In this document: positions 1 through 10,636 of the stretch, piece by piece | Layout of the letters: each line of letters begins with the position of its first letter | Position numbering within the stretch: the first letter of the stretch is position 1 | Made by a program: the position numbers and the translations under genes | Notes under the pieces: generated by a model | Told to the model about the DNA's origin: nothing | Database searches by the model: none | What the model saw: the letters and a program-made list of their open reading frames with translations, nothing else | Origin: Tritrichomonas musculus | Taxonomy: Eukaryota; Parabasalia; Tritrichomonadida; Tritrichomonadidae | Assembly (NCBI GenBank): GCA_039105265.1 | Contig: JAPFFF010000012.1 | Span: 3,162,001 to 3,226,000, forward strand | DNA length: 64,000 bases | Direction of reading: 5' to 3'

Positions 1-1060
1 TCAAAACTCAGAGAACCAGGAACGAGAAAAGCCGCATTTTATTCAATCTAGATCTAAATCTGACTCATCTGCTCTTCAAAATTCACAATATGTTTCATCA
101 AGTTCATATAATAAAAATTCGATGCCATCTACATCTGCTAATATCACCAGACAGCATAGTTCAGATGCATCCATACAGCGAAGTTCATCTCAATATGCAT
201 CTATGCCCCGCAGTTACAGAGATCATGACCCATATTATTCTAGCAGGCGTTCTCCTCCAATGCAATCCATTCGAGATATGCGTTCTCATGATAGAGGACT
301 CGAGAGAGAACGAGATCGACGTGATATCCTCCATGATCGAGAAAGAGGGCTCAGAGAGCGTGAATGGGAGCGAGAACGGCAATATGATGGCTATGACGGT
401 CCATATCCGCAATATCCTTCCTATGAATTGGCATCACGTCCATCATCAGCCGATATGTATGCTCATTCTTCCAATGGTCAACCTCTTTACTTGCATCAAT
501 CTTCAAGCCAGCAATTTTCACAATCTAGTTCTATTGCGCCACAATCTTCAATGCCAATTCCTCAGGGTCATAATGATGCGCAGCATCTTCTTCAATATCA
601 GCAGCCTGCACTTGCGAGCACTCACTCAACACCTCTTCAGCAGCAGCAACAGCAACAAGTTTACAATCCTGATGTTATGTCGTACATTCCAAGTAATGGT
701 TATGATCTTTTTCTACCGAATTTGTTTAATCTTTCTCGTCAAGGAATCCCACCCATCCAATCTATTCCAAACTCGATTATCGCTGGGCATTCATCTGAGT
801 ATGATAGCCATTATGATGGTATGAGGAGATCTGATAGAGATAGAGATCATGATCGTGATAGAGATAGAGATCGTGATAGAGACAGAGATAGAGATCGTGA
901 TAGAGATCGTGATAGAGACAGAGATAGAGATCGTGATAGAAGGAGTAAAAGAGATCGTGATAGAGATAGAGACCGAGATCGTGGACGTGATAGAGACAGA
1001 GATAGAAGAGATAGAGATCGTGATATGGATCGTGGTTGGGATAGAATGTACAGAAAATAG
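1..1060 (+). CDS. Arg-Asp dipeptide-repeat protein, 3' part only
   Basis: The frame is open from the first bases of the window and ends at a TAG at 1058-1060, so the 5' end lies outside and the ATG at 122 is probably internal. The visible part starts with a Ser-rich stretch, passes through a Gln/Tyr/Ser-rich middle with a short poly-Gln run (about 640-660), and ends in about 80 residues of near-perfect Arg-Asp alternation (840-1040). Arg-Asp/Arg-Glu tails are common in nuclear RNA-processing and splicing-associated proteins, where they mediate charged, disordered contacts. No RNA-binding or catalytic domain is visible here, so a nuclear RNA-related role is inference from composition alone. 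Confidence 0.6.
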   Translation, partial: QNSENQEREKPHFIQSRSKSDSSALQNSQYVSSSSYNKNSMPSTSANITRQHSSDASIQRSSSQYASMPRSYRDHDPYYSSRRSPPMQSIRDMRSHDRGLERERDRRDILHDRERGLREREWERERQYDGYDGPYPQYPSYELASRPSSADMYAHSSNGQPLYLHQSSSQQFSQSSSIAPQSSMPIPQGHNDAQHLLQYQQPALASTHSTPLQQQQQQQVYNPDVMSYIPSNGYDLFLPNLFNLSRQGIPPIQSIPNSIIAGHSSEYDSHYDGMRRSDRDRDHDRDRDRDRDRDRDRDRDRDRDRDRDRDRDRRSKRDRDRDRDRDRGRDRDRDRRDRDRDMDRGWDRMYRK

Positions 1061-1168
1061 ATTGTTTTTATATATAAGAAATTTATGCTACCAAATATAC
1101 TCTCAATTTATGTATAATAAAAAATATATGTTAAAATTAAAAAAAAGAAACCTTTTTCTTTTACTTAT

Positions 1169-3244
1169 TTAAATCGAGTCGTCAGTAATGGAATCAATAT
1201 CACCATCATCGGTTTCTTTGGTTTCTTCCTTTTGCTTCTTCTTTGAAGATTTGGATGATTTTGAACTCTTCTTTTTAGTATCTTTCTTCTTTGAGCTCTT
1301 CTTTGCAGGCTTAGCTGGTACAACGTCATCATCATCATCATCGTCATCACCATTATCAATTGCTAATGTTGATCTTCTTCTCTTCATTTCCTCCATATGT
1401 TCATGATTTTCATTCTCCTTCAGTTGTCTCTTAACAAGCTCGTAATAAACGCCATGTTTTGCAATCAATTCATCATGAGTACCTTGTTCTTTAATTTCAC
1501 CAGTATCAAACACGTAAATTACATTAGCGTTTCTAACAGTAGTTAATCTATGTGCAACAACAACAGATGTTCTTGTAGCCATGACTTTGTCCAATGCTTG
1601 TTGAACTTTTTTCTCACTTGCAGAATCGAGAGCTGAAGTTGCTTCATCTGTCATTAAAATCTTTGGATCTTTAATTAAAGCACGTGCAATTGCAATACGT
1701 TGTCTTTGACCTCCACTCAAAGATCCACCTTTTTCACCTACATAGAAATCATATTTTCCATTTAATTTTTCAATGAATTTCTTTGCATTTGCCATTTCAG
1801 CTGCTCTTTCTACTTCTTCCATAGTTGCATCTGGCTTTGCATACATAATGTTCTCTTTGATTGAAAGTTGGAAAAGAATTGGTTCTTGGCCAACAAGACC
1901 AATTTGTCTATGAAGCCAGCGTGGATCGAGCGTAGTAATATCATGGCCATCTAATAAAATTAAACCTTCATTGGCGTCATAAAATCGTTCGAGAAGTTGG
2001 ACACACGTTGATTTACCACTTCCACTGTGTCCAACAAGAGCGCCCATTTGGCCTGGTTTAATTTCGAATGAAGTATTTTTGAGAACGTATACATCTCTTG
2101 TAGGATATTTGAAGGATACATTTTGGAAAACGATATGGCCCTTGAAATCAGAAATTGTATCTCCACCACTGAAGGGAATTGATGGTACATGTGAAATCAT
2201 TGACAAAATACGAGCACCACTGCTAATTGCTTTTTGTTCACCTTGCAATGAAGTTTGTAATTCAATAAGGCCCATTGAACCAAACATCATGAAACCAAAA
2301 ACAGACATTAAGTTACCAGGTTGAAGTTGGCCTTTATCAACCATTGTACCACCATAATACATATTTCCAATGATAATTGTCCAAACTCCAATCATAATAA
2401 TTGTGAACATAGAGTTAACGCCTGTTAAAGCTTTCTGTTCTTCTTTAACACTGCAGTTTACTTCGCGCATGAATCGATTGTATTCAATATCTTCTCGATT
2501 AAAGCCTCTAACTGTTCTGATGGATGAAAGTGTTTCTTCAGCTATAGTCATCATTCGTGCAACATAGAAAAATTTGCGGTTAATGTGTTTATCAATATAT
2601 TTTGAGAAGAAAAATATAACTACAACAGCAAATGGGAAAATGCATGTAGCTATCAAAGCCAGCTTCCATTGGTAAATGTATGCAAGAATAATTCCTGTTA
2701 AAAACTGGCCCATATTTTGAAATTGAATTCCTTTAGTAGTGCCAAAGTTATCTTGAACTAATTGAGAGTCTTCGCCTAGTAAAGTTAAAACACTTCCAAT
2801 TGGTGTAATATCAAAATATGGAATGTCGTTCATCATTAAGCTGTCAAACAGTTGAGCCTTAAGATCAAGAATAAAGCGAGAACCCATTCTAACCCATAAA
2901 AATGAAACCAAAAATTTGCATATAGCAGTAGCAACGGCCATCAAAGCAATATATAAGCACCAATTGCGAATTTTATCGATTGTTGGTTCATGGGTTTGAA
3001 CAAACTTTGTTTGTTCATTTAAAATTTGACCAAAAAGAACGAACACAACAATAGGAGTAGCTCCATGGAGAACTGACGGTATAATAGCAAAGCATGCCAT
3101 AGGATATTTAAGAAGCCTTTTATAGAGAACGCCTCTTGCAACAATCTGGTCCTTTCCTTTAAGATTCATGTCTTGCTTTTCATAAGAGGACTGCGAATAC
3201 ATACTCCCCGAATACTCGGAAGAGGTTCTTCTTACCTTAGACAT
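1169..3244 (-). CDS. ABC exporter half-transporter (ABCB/MDR type), 691 aa
   Basis: One transmembrane domain (about residues 50-340) is followed by one nucleotide-binding domain: Walker A GHSGSGKST near residue 403, X-loop VGEKGG, signature LSGGQRQR near 511, Walker B ILMTDEATSALD near 535 with the catalytic Glu, and H-loop VVVAHR. Length fits a half transporter that must pair to give two ATP sites. After the NBD comes an unusual tail of about 75 residues: an Asp run, then a Lys/Ser-rich stretch, then an acidic end; it may be disordered or a binding tail. The ATG at 3244 is the first in frame. It is divergent from another half-size ABC exporter 330 bp away, suggesting a heterodimer. Substrate unknown. 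Confidence 0.92.
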   Translation of the reverse strand: MSKVRRTSSEYSGSMYSQSSYEKQDMNLKGKDQIVARGVLYKRLLKYPMACFAIIPSVLHGATPIVVFVLFGQILNEQTKFVQTHEPTIDKIRNWCLYIALMAVATAICKFLVSFLWVRMGSRFILDLKAQLFDSLMMNDIPYFDITPIGSVLTLLGEDSQLVQDNFGTTKGIQFQNMGQFLTGIILAYIYQWKLALIATCIFPFAVVVIFFFSKYIDKHINRKFFYVARMMTIAEETLSSIRTVRGFNREDIEYNRFMREVNCSVKEEQKALTGVNSMFTIIMIGVWTIIIGNMYYGGTMVDKGQLQPGNLMSVFGFMMFGSMGLIELQTSLQGEQKAISSGARILSMISHVPSIPFSGGDTISDFKGHIVFQNVSFKYPTRDVYVLKNTSFEIKPGQMGALVGHSGSGKSTCVQLLERFYDANEGLILLDGHDITTLDPRWLHRQIGLVGQEPILFQLSIKENIMYAKPDATMEEVERAAEMANAKKFIEKLNGKYDFYVGEKGGSLSGGQRQRIAIARALIKDPKILMTDEATSALDSASEKKVQQALDKVMATRTSVVVAHRLTTVRNANVIYVFDTGEIKEQGTHDELIAKHGVYYELVKRQLKENENHEHMEEMKRRRSTLAIDNGDDDDDDDDVVPAKPAKKSSKKKDTKKKSSKSSKSSKKKQKEETKETDDGDIDSITDDSI

Positions 3245-3574
3245 TAAATTTTATGATTTGGATTTTCAATGCGTTATTCAAAATAATTTGAATATGATCA
3301 AACTTATCACCAACATTTTATTTTTTTTTTTCTATAATTATTTTCAACTGATGCTATTATATATTATAAATATGATTTGCTCATATCGAAGAATATTATT
3401 CAATTTACTATAAATTTTGAATGAGATTATTATTCAAACCACATCGTAGGAATTCAATTTAATCAAAAAACTCATGTATTCAAATAATTGAGGCATTTTC
3501 TGAATGGTGCTTTAATTGAACGAATATTTCAATTATTCAAGAAATGAAGTGAAAAGGTTGATCATTTTTTAAGA
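3245..3574. promoter_or_regulatory. Divergent promoter region between two ABC exporter genes
   Basis: These 330 A+T-rich bases separate the two start codons and must hold both promoters. On the plus strand a clear initiator-like TCATTT lies at 3562-3567, with its A about 11 nt before the ATG at 3575. On the minus side a weaker TCATAA lies shortly before the ATG at 3244. The trichomonad initiator consensus, TCA followed by pyrimidine and A/T, is established for Trichomonas vaginalis; its use here is inferred. Confidence 0.5.
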
Positions 3575-5362
3575 ATGCCCCCGCAATCAACATTCAGAAA
3601 TCAAGGATCTCTTGATGAATATCAAGGTGAAATGAAAGGCCATGAATTTGTACGAATTATGAAATACTTTTCCAATAAGGCATTATTAGTGTTTACAATT
3701 ATTTTCGCCGTTTTTGGTGGAGTAATGCCATTGCTCATGAACCTGTTTATGGGTGATATGGTTAATGTCATGGCTGAAGGAAATGACTTTTTAAAGCGCT
3801 TTAAACCAATTATATTCAAATTAATCGGTTTCACCTGTGCTCAATGCGCCGTTATGGGAATAAACATGCAATTAAGATTTACAGCCAATCCATTCTTTAT
3901 GAGAGACCTAAGAAGTAATTTGTTCAGAGCATTTCTAGAAAAAGATATTGATTATTATGACTTAACTCCAACGGGTGTCATGGTTGGTCGTATATCACAA
4001 GATGTCACTCTTGTCCACGAAATATTCATTGATAAGTTGTGCACTGCACTCCAAATGCTTGCTCAATCAATTGGTGGTATCATTTTATCGCTGTGTACAA
4101 TGTGGCAAGCTGCTTTAATTGGTATTGGCGCGGTTTGCGTTGCTGGTTGTATTTATTACTTCGGAGATAAGATCGTCGATAGAATTTGGGTCGAGTATAA
4201 TGAAAGCGCATCGGCTGCAGCTTCCAAGGCAGAAGAAATTATAACTTCTTTTAGGACAATCAAATCATTTGATTGTGAACTTAAAGAATCTGAGATTTTC
4301 AAGTCACAATTAGTCTCCGTTGATAACGTATTCAAGAAAACAAGTATCGCACAAGGTGTTAAAGATGGTCTTATATCAGTTGTTCTCAATGGATTGCAAG
4401 CTGGAGTATTATATTTTGCTTCCTGGATGATTCAAACAAAGCCAAAACTCGGTTATGAGCCAGGAGATCTTTTCATTATCCTCATGTCTCTTTCATTTGC
4501 TACCCTTGGTATTAGTTCTGCCTTAACTCTTTCTGATGATTTCAAAAAGACCACAATTTCTGCATCAAAATTGCTCGATATCATTGAAACACCACCAAAA
4601 GTTGATAGAAAAGTAGGAGATAGCTTGAGAGACGTCAAAGGGAAAATTGAATTTCGAGATGTTACCTTTAAGTATGCCACAGCAAAAACAAATGCAGTTC
4701 AGCATTTAAGTTTCGTAATTAATCCAGGAGAGACAGTCGCTTTCGTAGGAGAAAGTGGATGCGGGAAATCGACAACTTTACAGCTAATTCAAAGATTTTA
4801 CGAAATAGATGATGGAATGATTCTTCTTGATGATGTTGATATGAGAACTTTATCACCAATGTTTATTCGTTCTCAGATAGCTATCGTTCCTCAAAGTCCT
4901 GTTTTATACTCAATGAGCATATTAGATAATATCAGATACGCAAACCCAGAAAACACCACCGATGCTGAAGTTGCTGAAGCTGCTAGAATTGGAAACGCTC
5001 ATAATTTCATCATGGAAATGCCGCAGAATTACAAATCAGAAGTTCAGCAAACATCATTGAGTGGAGGACAGAAGCAAAGAATTTGTATATCAAGAGCAAT
5101 TGTTGCACACACTCCTATTCTTCTTTTGGATGAAGCAACAGCTGCTTTGGATACAGAAAGTGAAAGACTTGTTCAACAAAGTTTAGAAACGTTTAGACAA
5201 GGCAAAACTGCTATTTTAGTCGCTCATAGATTGGCAACTGTGATGAATGCAGATAGAATTCTTGTTTTTAGTGAAGGAAGAGTAGTTGAAGAAGGAAACC
5301 ATCAACAATTAATTGCAAAAGGAGGTATTTATGCAGATTTGGTCAAATTCCAACTTCAATAA
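3575..5362 (+). CDS. ABC exporter half-transporter (ABCB/MDR type), 595 aa
   Basis: Transmembrane domain about residues 25-330, then a nucleotide-binding domain with Walker A GESGCGKST near 392, signature LSGGQKQR near 494, Walker B ILLLDEATAALD near 515, and H-loop ILVAHR. All ATP-hydrolysis residues are present. The segment just before the signature is two residues shorter than in the divergent neighbour. It reads VQQTSLSGG, so the X-loop (VGERG-like), which couples ATP binding to the membrane helices in exporters, is not recognisable. It lacks the charged tail of its neighbour. The start is supported by an initiator-like TCATTT 11 nt upstream. Probably forms a heterodimer with the product of the divergent gene; substrate unknown. 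Confidence 0.92.
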   Translation: MPPQSTFRNQGSLDEYQGEMKGHEFVRIMKYFSNKALLVFTIIFAVFGGVMPLLMNLFMGDMVNVMAEGNDFLKRFKPIIFKLIGFTCAQCAVMGINMQLRFTANPFFMRDLRSNLFRAFLEKDIDYYDLTPTGVMVGRISQDVTLVHEIFIDKLCTALQMLAQSIGGIILSLCTMWQAALIGIGAVCVAGCIYYFGDKIVDRIWVEYNESASAAASKAEEIITSFRTIKSFDCELKESEIFKSQLVSVDNVFKKTSIAQGVKDGLISVVLNGLQAGVLYFASWMIQTKPKLGYEPGDLFIILMSLSFATLGISSALTLSDDFKKTTISASKLLDIIETPPKVDRKVGDSLRDVKGKIEFRDVTFKYATAKTNAVQHLSFVINPGETVAFVGESGCGKSTTLQLIQRFYEIDDGMILLDDVDMRTLSPMFIRSQIAIVPQSPVLYSMSILDNIRYANPENTTDAEVAEAARIGNAHNFIMEMPQNYKSEVQQTSLSGGQKQRICISRAIVAHTPILLLDEATAALDTESERLVQQSLETFRQGKTAILVAHRLATVMNADRILVFSEGRVVEEGNHQQLIAKGGIYADLVKFQLQ

Positions 5363-5989
5363 TTTTTTTTACATTAATTTAAATGTCATTTTTAATAGTA
5401 AAGTCTTATAATTTAATTCGAAACTTTTGTTTTGGTATTTAAAAAAAATAAAATGAAGATTCAATGGTGTTTTTCCTTTCAAAAAGTGAGATCGTTAAAT
5501 TTTTTGAAACGACTTTTTCATTGGTATAAAAAAATTGAATGGTGATATATTTATTTCAAAAAGTAGGATCGTTATTAATTCTATTTCACTTTTCTTGATG
5601 GAATTGATGATTAATTTAAATATTGAATTATTTGATCCAATTACAAGCTATACATCTCAAATGGTGAATTTTCGGTTTTGTACATTTCCAATTTAACGGA
5701 TATTAATATCTATCCGCTTTTCAATTGCTATTTGGTCCCAAAAAGTTGCATTCATTTTTTTCTGTAAATGATATGATTATTTGGTCAAAAATCTTAGAAT
5801 ATTTGAAAGATTAAAATTTTATATATTTTTGAGAATCTCTTTTTTGAAAATGATAATTTTATGGTTCTTTGGTATTGATACCATTGAACTATTGAAAGTT
5901 TGTTTCAAAATTGTAAAAAGAAAATGTAAAACAAAATTAAACTCTTTAATTATTTCAAGTAAACAAAAAAAAAAAAAAAAAAAAAACAT
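5363..5989. other. Gene-free A+T-rich spacer with poly(A) run
   Basis: No convincing gene. It holds a loose duplication (about 5459-5503 and 5535-5582, sharing the core TTTCAAAAAGT then GATCGTTA) and ends in a run of about 22 A at 5965-5986, directly at the edge of the virus-like fossil that follows. Confidence 0.5.
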
Positions 5990-7063
5990 TCAATAGTTCA
6001 ATGGTATCAATGCTATTTGCAATAATTGACGTAATTGTTCCATAACATGTGGTTTAACAGCAAAACCAGCAATATTTGTTCTCATTTGTTCAACAATACA
6101 ATTGGTTACAGATAAAGTTACATTCGATATTCCATATTTGAATGATTCATCACCTTGAACCATTAATAATCTGTCATTAACTTCTTCATCTTCATTGGTC
6201 TTAGTTATTGATGAAATGATTGATGCCGCATTACCACGTTGAGTGAATTTGTTAGTGATTCCATAATAGTCAGGTAATTTGACTGACATTACATCACCAG
6301 TCCATGTTTCGAAAGCATCTTTAACAGCTGATGGAGAAATTGGAACCCAAACGAATGCATCCGTTGATGTTTCAACTAATTCCTTAATTTCACAGCAAAT
6401 AGCATTAGGGTATAACATGAATGCTTGATATTTGAGTAAATCCGTGTAGGGAATAACTAGTTCCATAATGTATAAATGCTCATAACCATCAGCGAGTTCA
6501 GATAATGGAACATAAATGTCTCAAACAGATTCAGAGAATGATGAAACATTATCCCATGTTGAATTACAATATTTAGCTATAGCTTTTTCACAACGAGGTT
6601 TAAGACAATTGTATGCTAATTGCTCACGAAAGGCTTCATCTTGAGTATTCTTGCACATAAAGTTATTACAAATGGTATCAAGTATACCGAAGAATTCAGC
6701 TGAGTTCTAAAGACCAATGAATAAGCGGATAAGCTTTTTGGTATCAATATCGAATCCACTTAACGCTTTATCCTGTTTAACAGCAAGTTTGATCTTGATG
6801 CTAATGAATGATTTGTCCATTTTTGTAATCGGGAAGTTTTCAGATGACAGGCGAAGATATGATTTAGTGAGGACCGGATCTGGACAATTAGAGTCACAGC
6901 ATTCTAATGTTTTCCAATTGAAGAAATGATCACCACCATTGGTTTGAACTAAATTTGCAACTTGATCTTGAAAGAAACGATATAAATCTCCTTCTGCGTT
7001 AGATAATCCTTTGGTTTGTGCGATAGCGAAAGACATTTGGTTGTAGAAAAATAAATGAATCAC
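5990..7063 (-). pseudogene. Polinton capsid-type structural protein remnant
   Basis: Two adjacent minus-strand stretches look like parts of one virion structural protein. The first contains a motif starting SNAEGDLYRFF; the second contains the phrase GITNKFTQRGNAASI. It may be the major capsid or penton protein of a Polinton; which one cannot be told without structural or profile comparison. Broken and not expected to make a product. Confidence 0.45.
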
Positions 7064-7155
7064 ATTGTTTGAATAGTTATTTTTTCATTAATGAAATTTT
7101 ACAAATAACGTTTGGGTCGTGATTCAAGAAGATATCAAGCAAAATCGTTAATGGA

Positions 7156-7365
7156 GTGAAGAAAGCATTACCAGTTGTTAGAAAGATCATTGATGTTGGT
7201 AGAAAAGTGGCACCAGTTATAGCTCCAATCATTAGTGATAATGCTGGAAAATTGATTAGCAATGTTAGTAGATTAGCTGAAGATGCTGATAGAGGTTGGA
7301 ATGCAATAGCTAATAGACCAGTCATAAATGCAGATCGATTTGCTCTACCAATGTTGAAAGGATGA
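7156..7365 (+). pseudogene. Small basic Polinton-associated protein, remnant
   Basis: About 69 codons on the plus strand with a hydrophobic repeated pattern (VGRKVAPVIAPII) and an Asn/Arg-rich end. It sits between the capsid-type remnant and the next small frame, the position where Polintons carry small virion proteins. The role is unknown. Confidence 0.35.
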
Positions 7366-7568
7366 TTGATTCAAAGAATTCGGGCAAAACCCTTAAGAAT
7401 AAATGGGTGCTCTAATTTCTTCAGTTAATTCAGGATCATCTTCAGGTATTAATTTCATCACTCTAATGACAAGATTAGCGAACTCAATAACCGTCAAAAA
7501 TGATAATATAACACTGATTTACAGCATTTGATCTGTTTAAAAATGTTTTTACTAAAGACCAAATATTT

Positions 7569-7868
7569 ATGTCAGAGATTAAAGTGTTGGAACCAGTTAA
7601 GAATGTTATTAAAGAATTCGATACACCAGATGAGTTCAATATGTATTACATGAAGAATAAGGATGAAATTGATAAACTAAAGACTCATAAGTTGAATAAG
7701 ATGTTCAAAATTGATGGGTATCGAATAACTAGAATACAAGGTACATTAATGCTCAGAACTGATTATGAATCAAAGAAAAAAATTGATAAGAATGATTCAT
7801 TAGGTGATGAATTAAGGACTAGAGTTGATGAGCTACAGAGTGAATATGATGAAATAAAAATCGAATGA
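7569..7868 (+). pseudogene. Small conserved Polinton-associated protein, 99 codons
   Basis: A charged 99-codon frame containing THKLNKMFKIDGYRIT and an acidic end. It is similar in style to small hypothetical proteins that accompany Polintons in trichomonads (from memory, unverified). It is probably no longer functional given the state of the surrounding element. No catalytic motif is visible. Confidence 0.4.
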
Positions 7869-7906
7869 CTCAATTGTTTGAAATCGTTAATAAACACTTT
7901 CATCCT

Positions 7907-8745
7907 TCATGAAAGGCGTGGAGTAAAGTTATTGCTCAATGAAAGTATCACCGCCGTCAATAACTTGTACATTAATGTAAGGATAACTGTCTGGCTTATT
8001 ATTTTTGATTGAAAGCAATCGTTGATATAGTGCATAGAATTCATCAAAATCAAGATTAGTTTTGTATGATTTGTTTTGTATGATTTATATAAATCTAATG
8101 AAACCAATAATTCATTAATTAAATCAATACATCAAGATATCAAAGTTCGTTACAATTCAGTGAATTGCAAGCAATCACTACTAGAGGAAATCATTAAGAT
8201 ATCTCCATTAAATACTCATCATATATTGGTTTACGTTACTAAAAACGGTCATAAAAACGATAAATCATTTCAATCATTGAAGCAAATGATTCAAATGGTT
8301 TATGTTACCATTAGTGAAAAGGATTCAGTTGAATTCAGTAAAACTCTCATTGCTGCAAAGAATCTATACTATCTCATTCTTCGTGAACATTTAGAAGGCA
8401 AAATCATTAATGAACAACGTAAAGATTTATTCAAAACATTACATATTAATGACTTCAATAAACCTTACTTACATACAATCGTTCTATTTGATGATATTAG
8501 TAACAGTAAATTGTTTTCATCAGAGGAATCATTCTAGTGTCAACAAATTCGTCGTTGCAGACAAATACTACTTACTTCTTACTAATTCAAGGATTGAAAG
8601 GCATTAAACCTCACATTAAGTGAAATCACAACGCAATTCATATTTCCATGCTTCAATTAACAACAATTGCACTTCATTTATTCACAATCAGCGTCTAATC
8701 TTGATTTTGATGAATTCTATGCACTATATCAACGATTGCTTTCAA
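7907..8745. pseudogene. Polinton packaging-ATPase-like remnant
   Basis: The main plus-strand stretch (8076-8537) has a hydrophobic strand ending in two Asp residues (HTIVLFDD), as in the Walker B of FtsK/HerA-type packaging ATPases of Polintons and large DNA viruses. Related coding text continues beyond it and also appears on the other strand at 7907-8062. The region is broken and rearranged. The ATPase identity is tentative because a Walker A was not located. Confidence 0.4.
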
Positions 8746-8794
8746 ATCACATCGTTGATATAGTGCATAGAATTTCATTAGATTTATATAAATC
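8009..8794. repeat. Inverted duplications inside the Polinton fossil
   Basis: Positions 8009-8058 and 8696-8745 are inverted copies of one 50-bp sequence. A third partial copy at 8751-8774 is inverted relative to 8713-8736, giving a 24-bp perfect stem with a 14-nt loop. A further inverted match joins 8082-8103 to 8773-8794. This is fold-back rearrangement inside an already dead element. Confidence 0.85.
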
Positions 8795-9043
8795 AAGTTA
8801 TTAACTTGATAAAAACATAGATCATACAAAACAAATCATGTAAAATATGGTATGCTTGATAAGAGTAGATGGTAAAAGTCAATAAACTACCCATTACTCC
8901 CACGAATTTAGTGAGTTTGCGTATTCAATGGTTTATTCTCAGAAAAAATAATTTTATTTTTTTTATTTTATAAATTGTTTATTCATTTTTTTTTATTTTT
9001 AAACAAAGGTAAACGGAGGCCGTTTATTTTGTCCGTTAAAAAA

Positions 9044-9347
9044 CAACTTACCCAAGGAGCAACTCAGCCAAGAAACAACTCAGCAAAGTATCAACTCAGC
9101 CAAGAAACAACTTAGCCAAGTAGCAACTCAGCCAAGAAACAACTCAACAAAGGAACAATTTAGCCAAGGAAAAACTCAGCCAAGAAACAACTCAACAAAG
9201 GAACAATTTAGCCAAGGAAAAACTCAGCCAAGAAACAACTCAGCCAAGAATCAACTCAGCCAAGTAGCAACTAAGCCAAGGAGCAACTCAACCAAGAATC
9301 AACTTAGCCAAGAATCAACTTAGCCAAAAAACAACTCAGCATAAAAG
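9044..9347. repeat. 16-bp minisatellite, 19 copies
   Basis: Nineteen head-to-tail units of exactly 16 bp, consensus CAACTCAGCCAAGAAA, run without interruption. Variant units recur in order: the three-unit block beginning at 9140 is repeated at 9188, so part of the array grew by multi-unit duplication. Because 16 is not a multiple of three, the array cannot encode a simple repeat protein in one frame. Confidence 0.95.
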
Positions 9348-9479
9348 CAACTGATCACCGGAATGCTACACTTATTGGTGATGAATAAGAAAGATTTGAT
9401 AAGATAAAATGCTACACTTATCGGTTTTTTTAATAAAGAGAATTTTTTTTAACTCAAACCTAATAATAATAATATTATT

Positions 9480-10440
9480 ATTAAACGGGAATAGATGGAA
9501 TTGGATAAAAAAGAAGAGAATAAGAGAGATTAGATAAGATAGAAAAGAATGAGAATAATAAATATTGGATAAGATAAAAGAGAATAAGAAAGATTAAATG
9601 AGATAGAAGAGAATAAGAAAGATCAAATGAGATAGAAGAGAATATGAGAGATTGTATAAGATAGAAGAGAATGAGAATAAGAAAGATTGGATGAAATAGA
9701 AGAGAATAGATGAGATTGGATAAGATGAAAGAGAATAAGAAAGATTAGATGAAATAGGAGAGAATAGGTGATATTGGATGAGAAAGATTAATTTAGAGAG
9801 AAGAGAATAAGTGAGATTAGATAAGATAAATGAGATTGGATGAGAAAGATTAAATGAGATAGAAGAGAATAAGAAAGATCAAATGAGATAGAAGAGAATG
9901 AGAATAAGAAAGATTGAATAAGATAAATGAGAATAAGAAAGATTGAATAAGATAAATGAGAATAAGAAAAATTGGATGAAATAGAAGAGAATAGAAGAAA
10001 ATGGATATGAAAGATTAGGATAAGAGAGATTGGGTCAGATGAAAAAGAATAAGAGAAATTAGATAAGAAAAATGAGAATAAGTTAAATTAGATGATATAG
10101 AAGAGAATAGAAAAGACTAATTGAAAAAGATAAGAATAAGAAATATTAAATTATAAAGATGAAAATAAAGAAGAATAAATGAGAATAGATTGGATTGAAT
10201 GAGAAAGATGAGAATAAAAAAGATTAGATGAAAAAGATGATAATACAGGAGACGCGATGGAATAAATGAGACTGAAGGGAATAGATAAGATTTAATGAGA
10301 ATAATAAGATTGGAAGAGATAGATGAGAATAATTAAGATTAAATGAAAAAATTAGAACAAGAGAATAAATGATATTGAATGAGAAAGAGGAGATTAGACA
10401 AAGTTTGGCAAGAATAAATGAGGATAAACACTTCGAAGAG
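9480..10440. repeat. Purine-rich low-complexity block, about 1 kb
   Basis: The plus strand is almost free of C for nearly 1 kb and is built from degenerate repeats of phrases such as GAATAAGAAAGATT and GATGAGATAGAAGA, spaced at roughly 29-35 bp. The strand asymmetry is extreme compared with the flanks. No gene is supported; the long frame on the opposite strand is a composition effect. Confidence 0.85.
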
Positions 10441-10520
10441 TTTAGATGAAAAGAATTTGCTTTATTAAAAAAATGTTTTTGATTTGGAAAATAGAAAAAA
10501 TCAATTTTTAAGGTAAAAGA

Positions 10521-10547
10521 CACTTTTTGAGCGAAGCTCAAAAAGTG
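10521..10547. repeat. Perfect 12-bp hairpin
   Basis: CACTTTTTGAGC, loop GAA, GCTCAAAAAGTG: a perfect 12-bp stem with a 3-nt loop. The motif AAAAAGTGGC just after it also occurs in the terminal repeats of the element at 12888, so it may be a remnant of a related transposon end. Confidence 0.8.
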
Positions 10548-10636
10548 GCGTTCTAGTATTTTTAAAGTAAAAAATAGAAGATGCAAATTATTTTTTAAAA
10601 TTAAATTTTTAACTTAATTATTTAATAATTCAAATG

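Larger units (their letters stand above)
5990..8830. mobile_element. Polinton (Maverick) fossil, partial and broken
   Basis: A cluster of short coding remnants on both strands resembles the virion-gene block of trichomonad Polintons: a capsid-type protein on the minus strand, two small conserved proteins on the plus strand, and a packaging-ATPase-like remnant. Polymerase B, integrase, protease and terminal inverted repeats are not visible, so this is only part of an element. Several breaks and an internal rearrangement show it is an inactive relic. Protein sequence is still easily read, so decay is moderate; no age can be given without a reference copy. The family call rests on recall of Polinton proteins and has not been searched. 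Confidence 0.6.

Noticed and set aside
10224-10586. 120-codon minus-strand frame in the purine block
   Set aside because: A by-product of the C-poor strand; residues are almost all Leu, Ser, Phe and Ile in low-complexity order.
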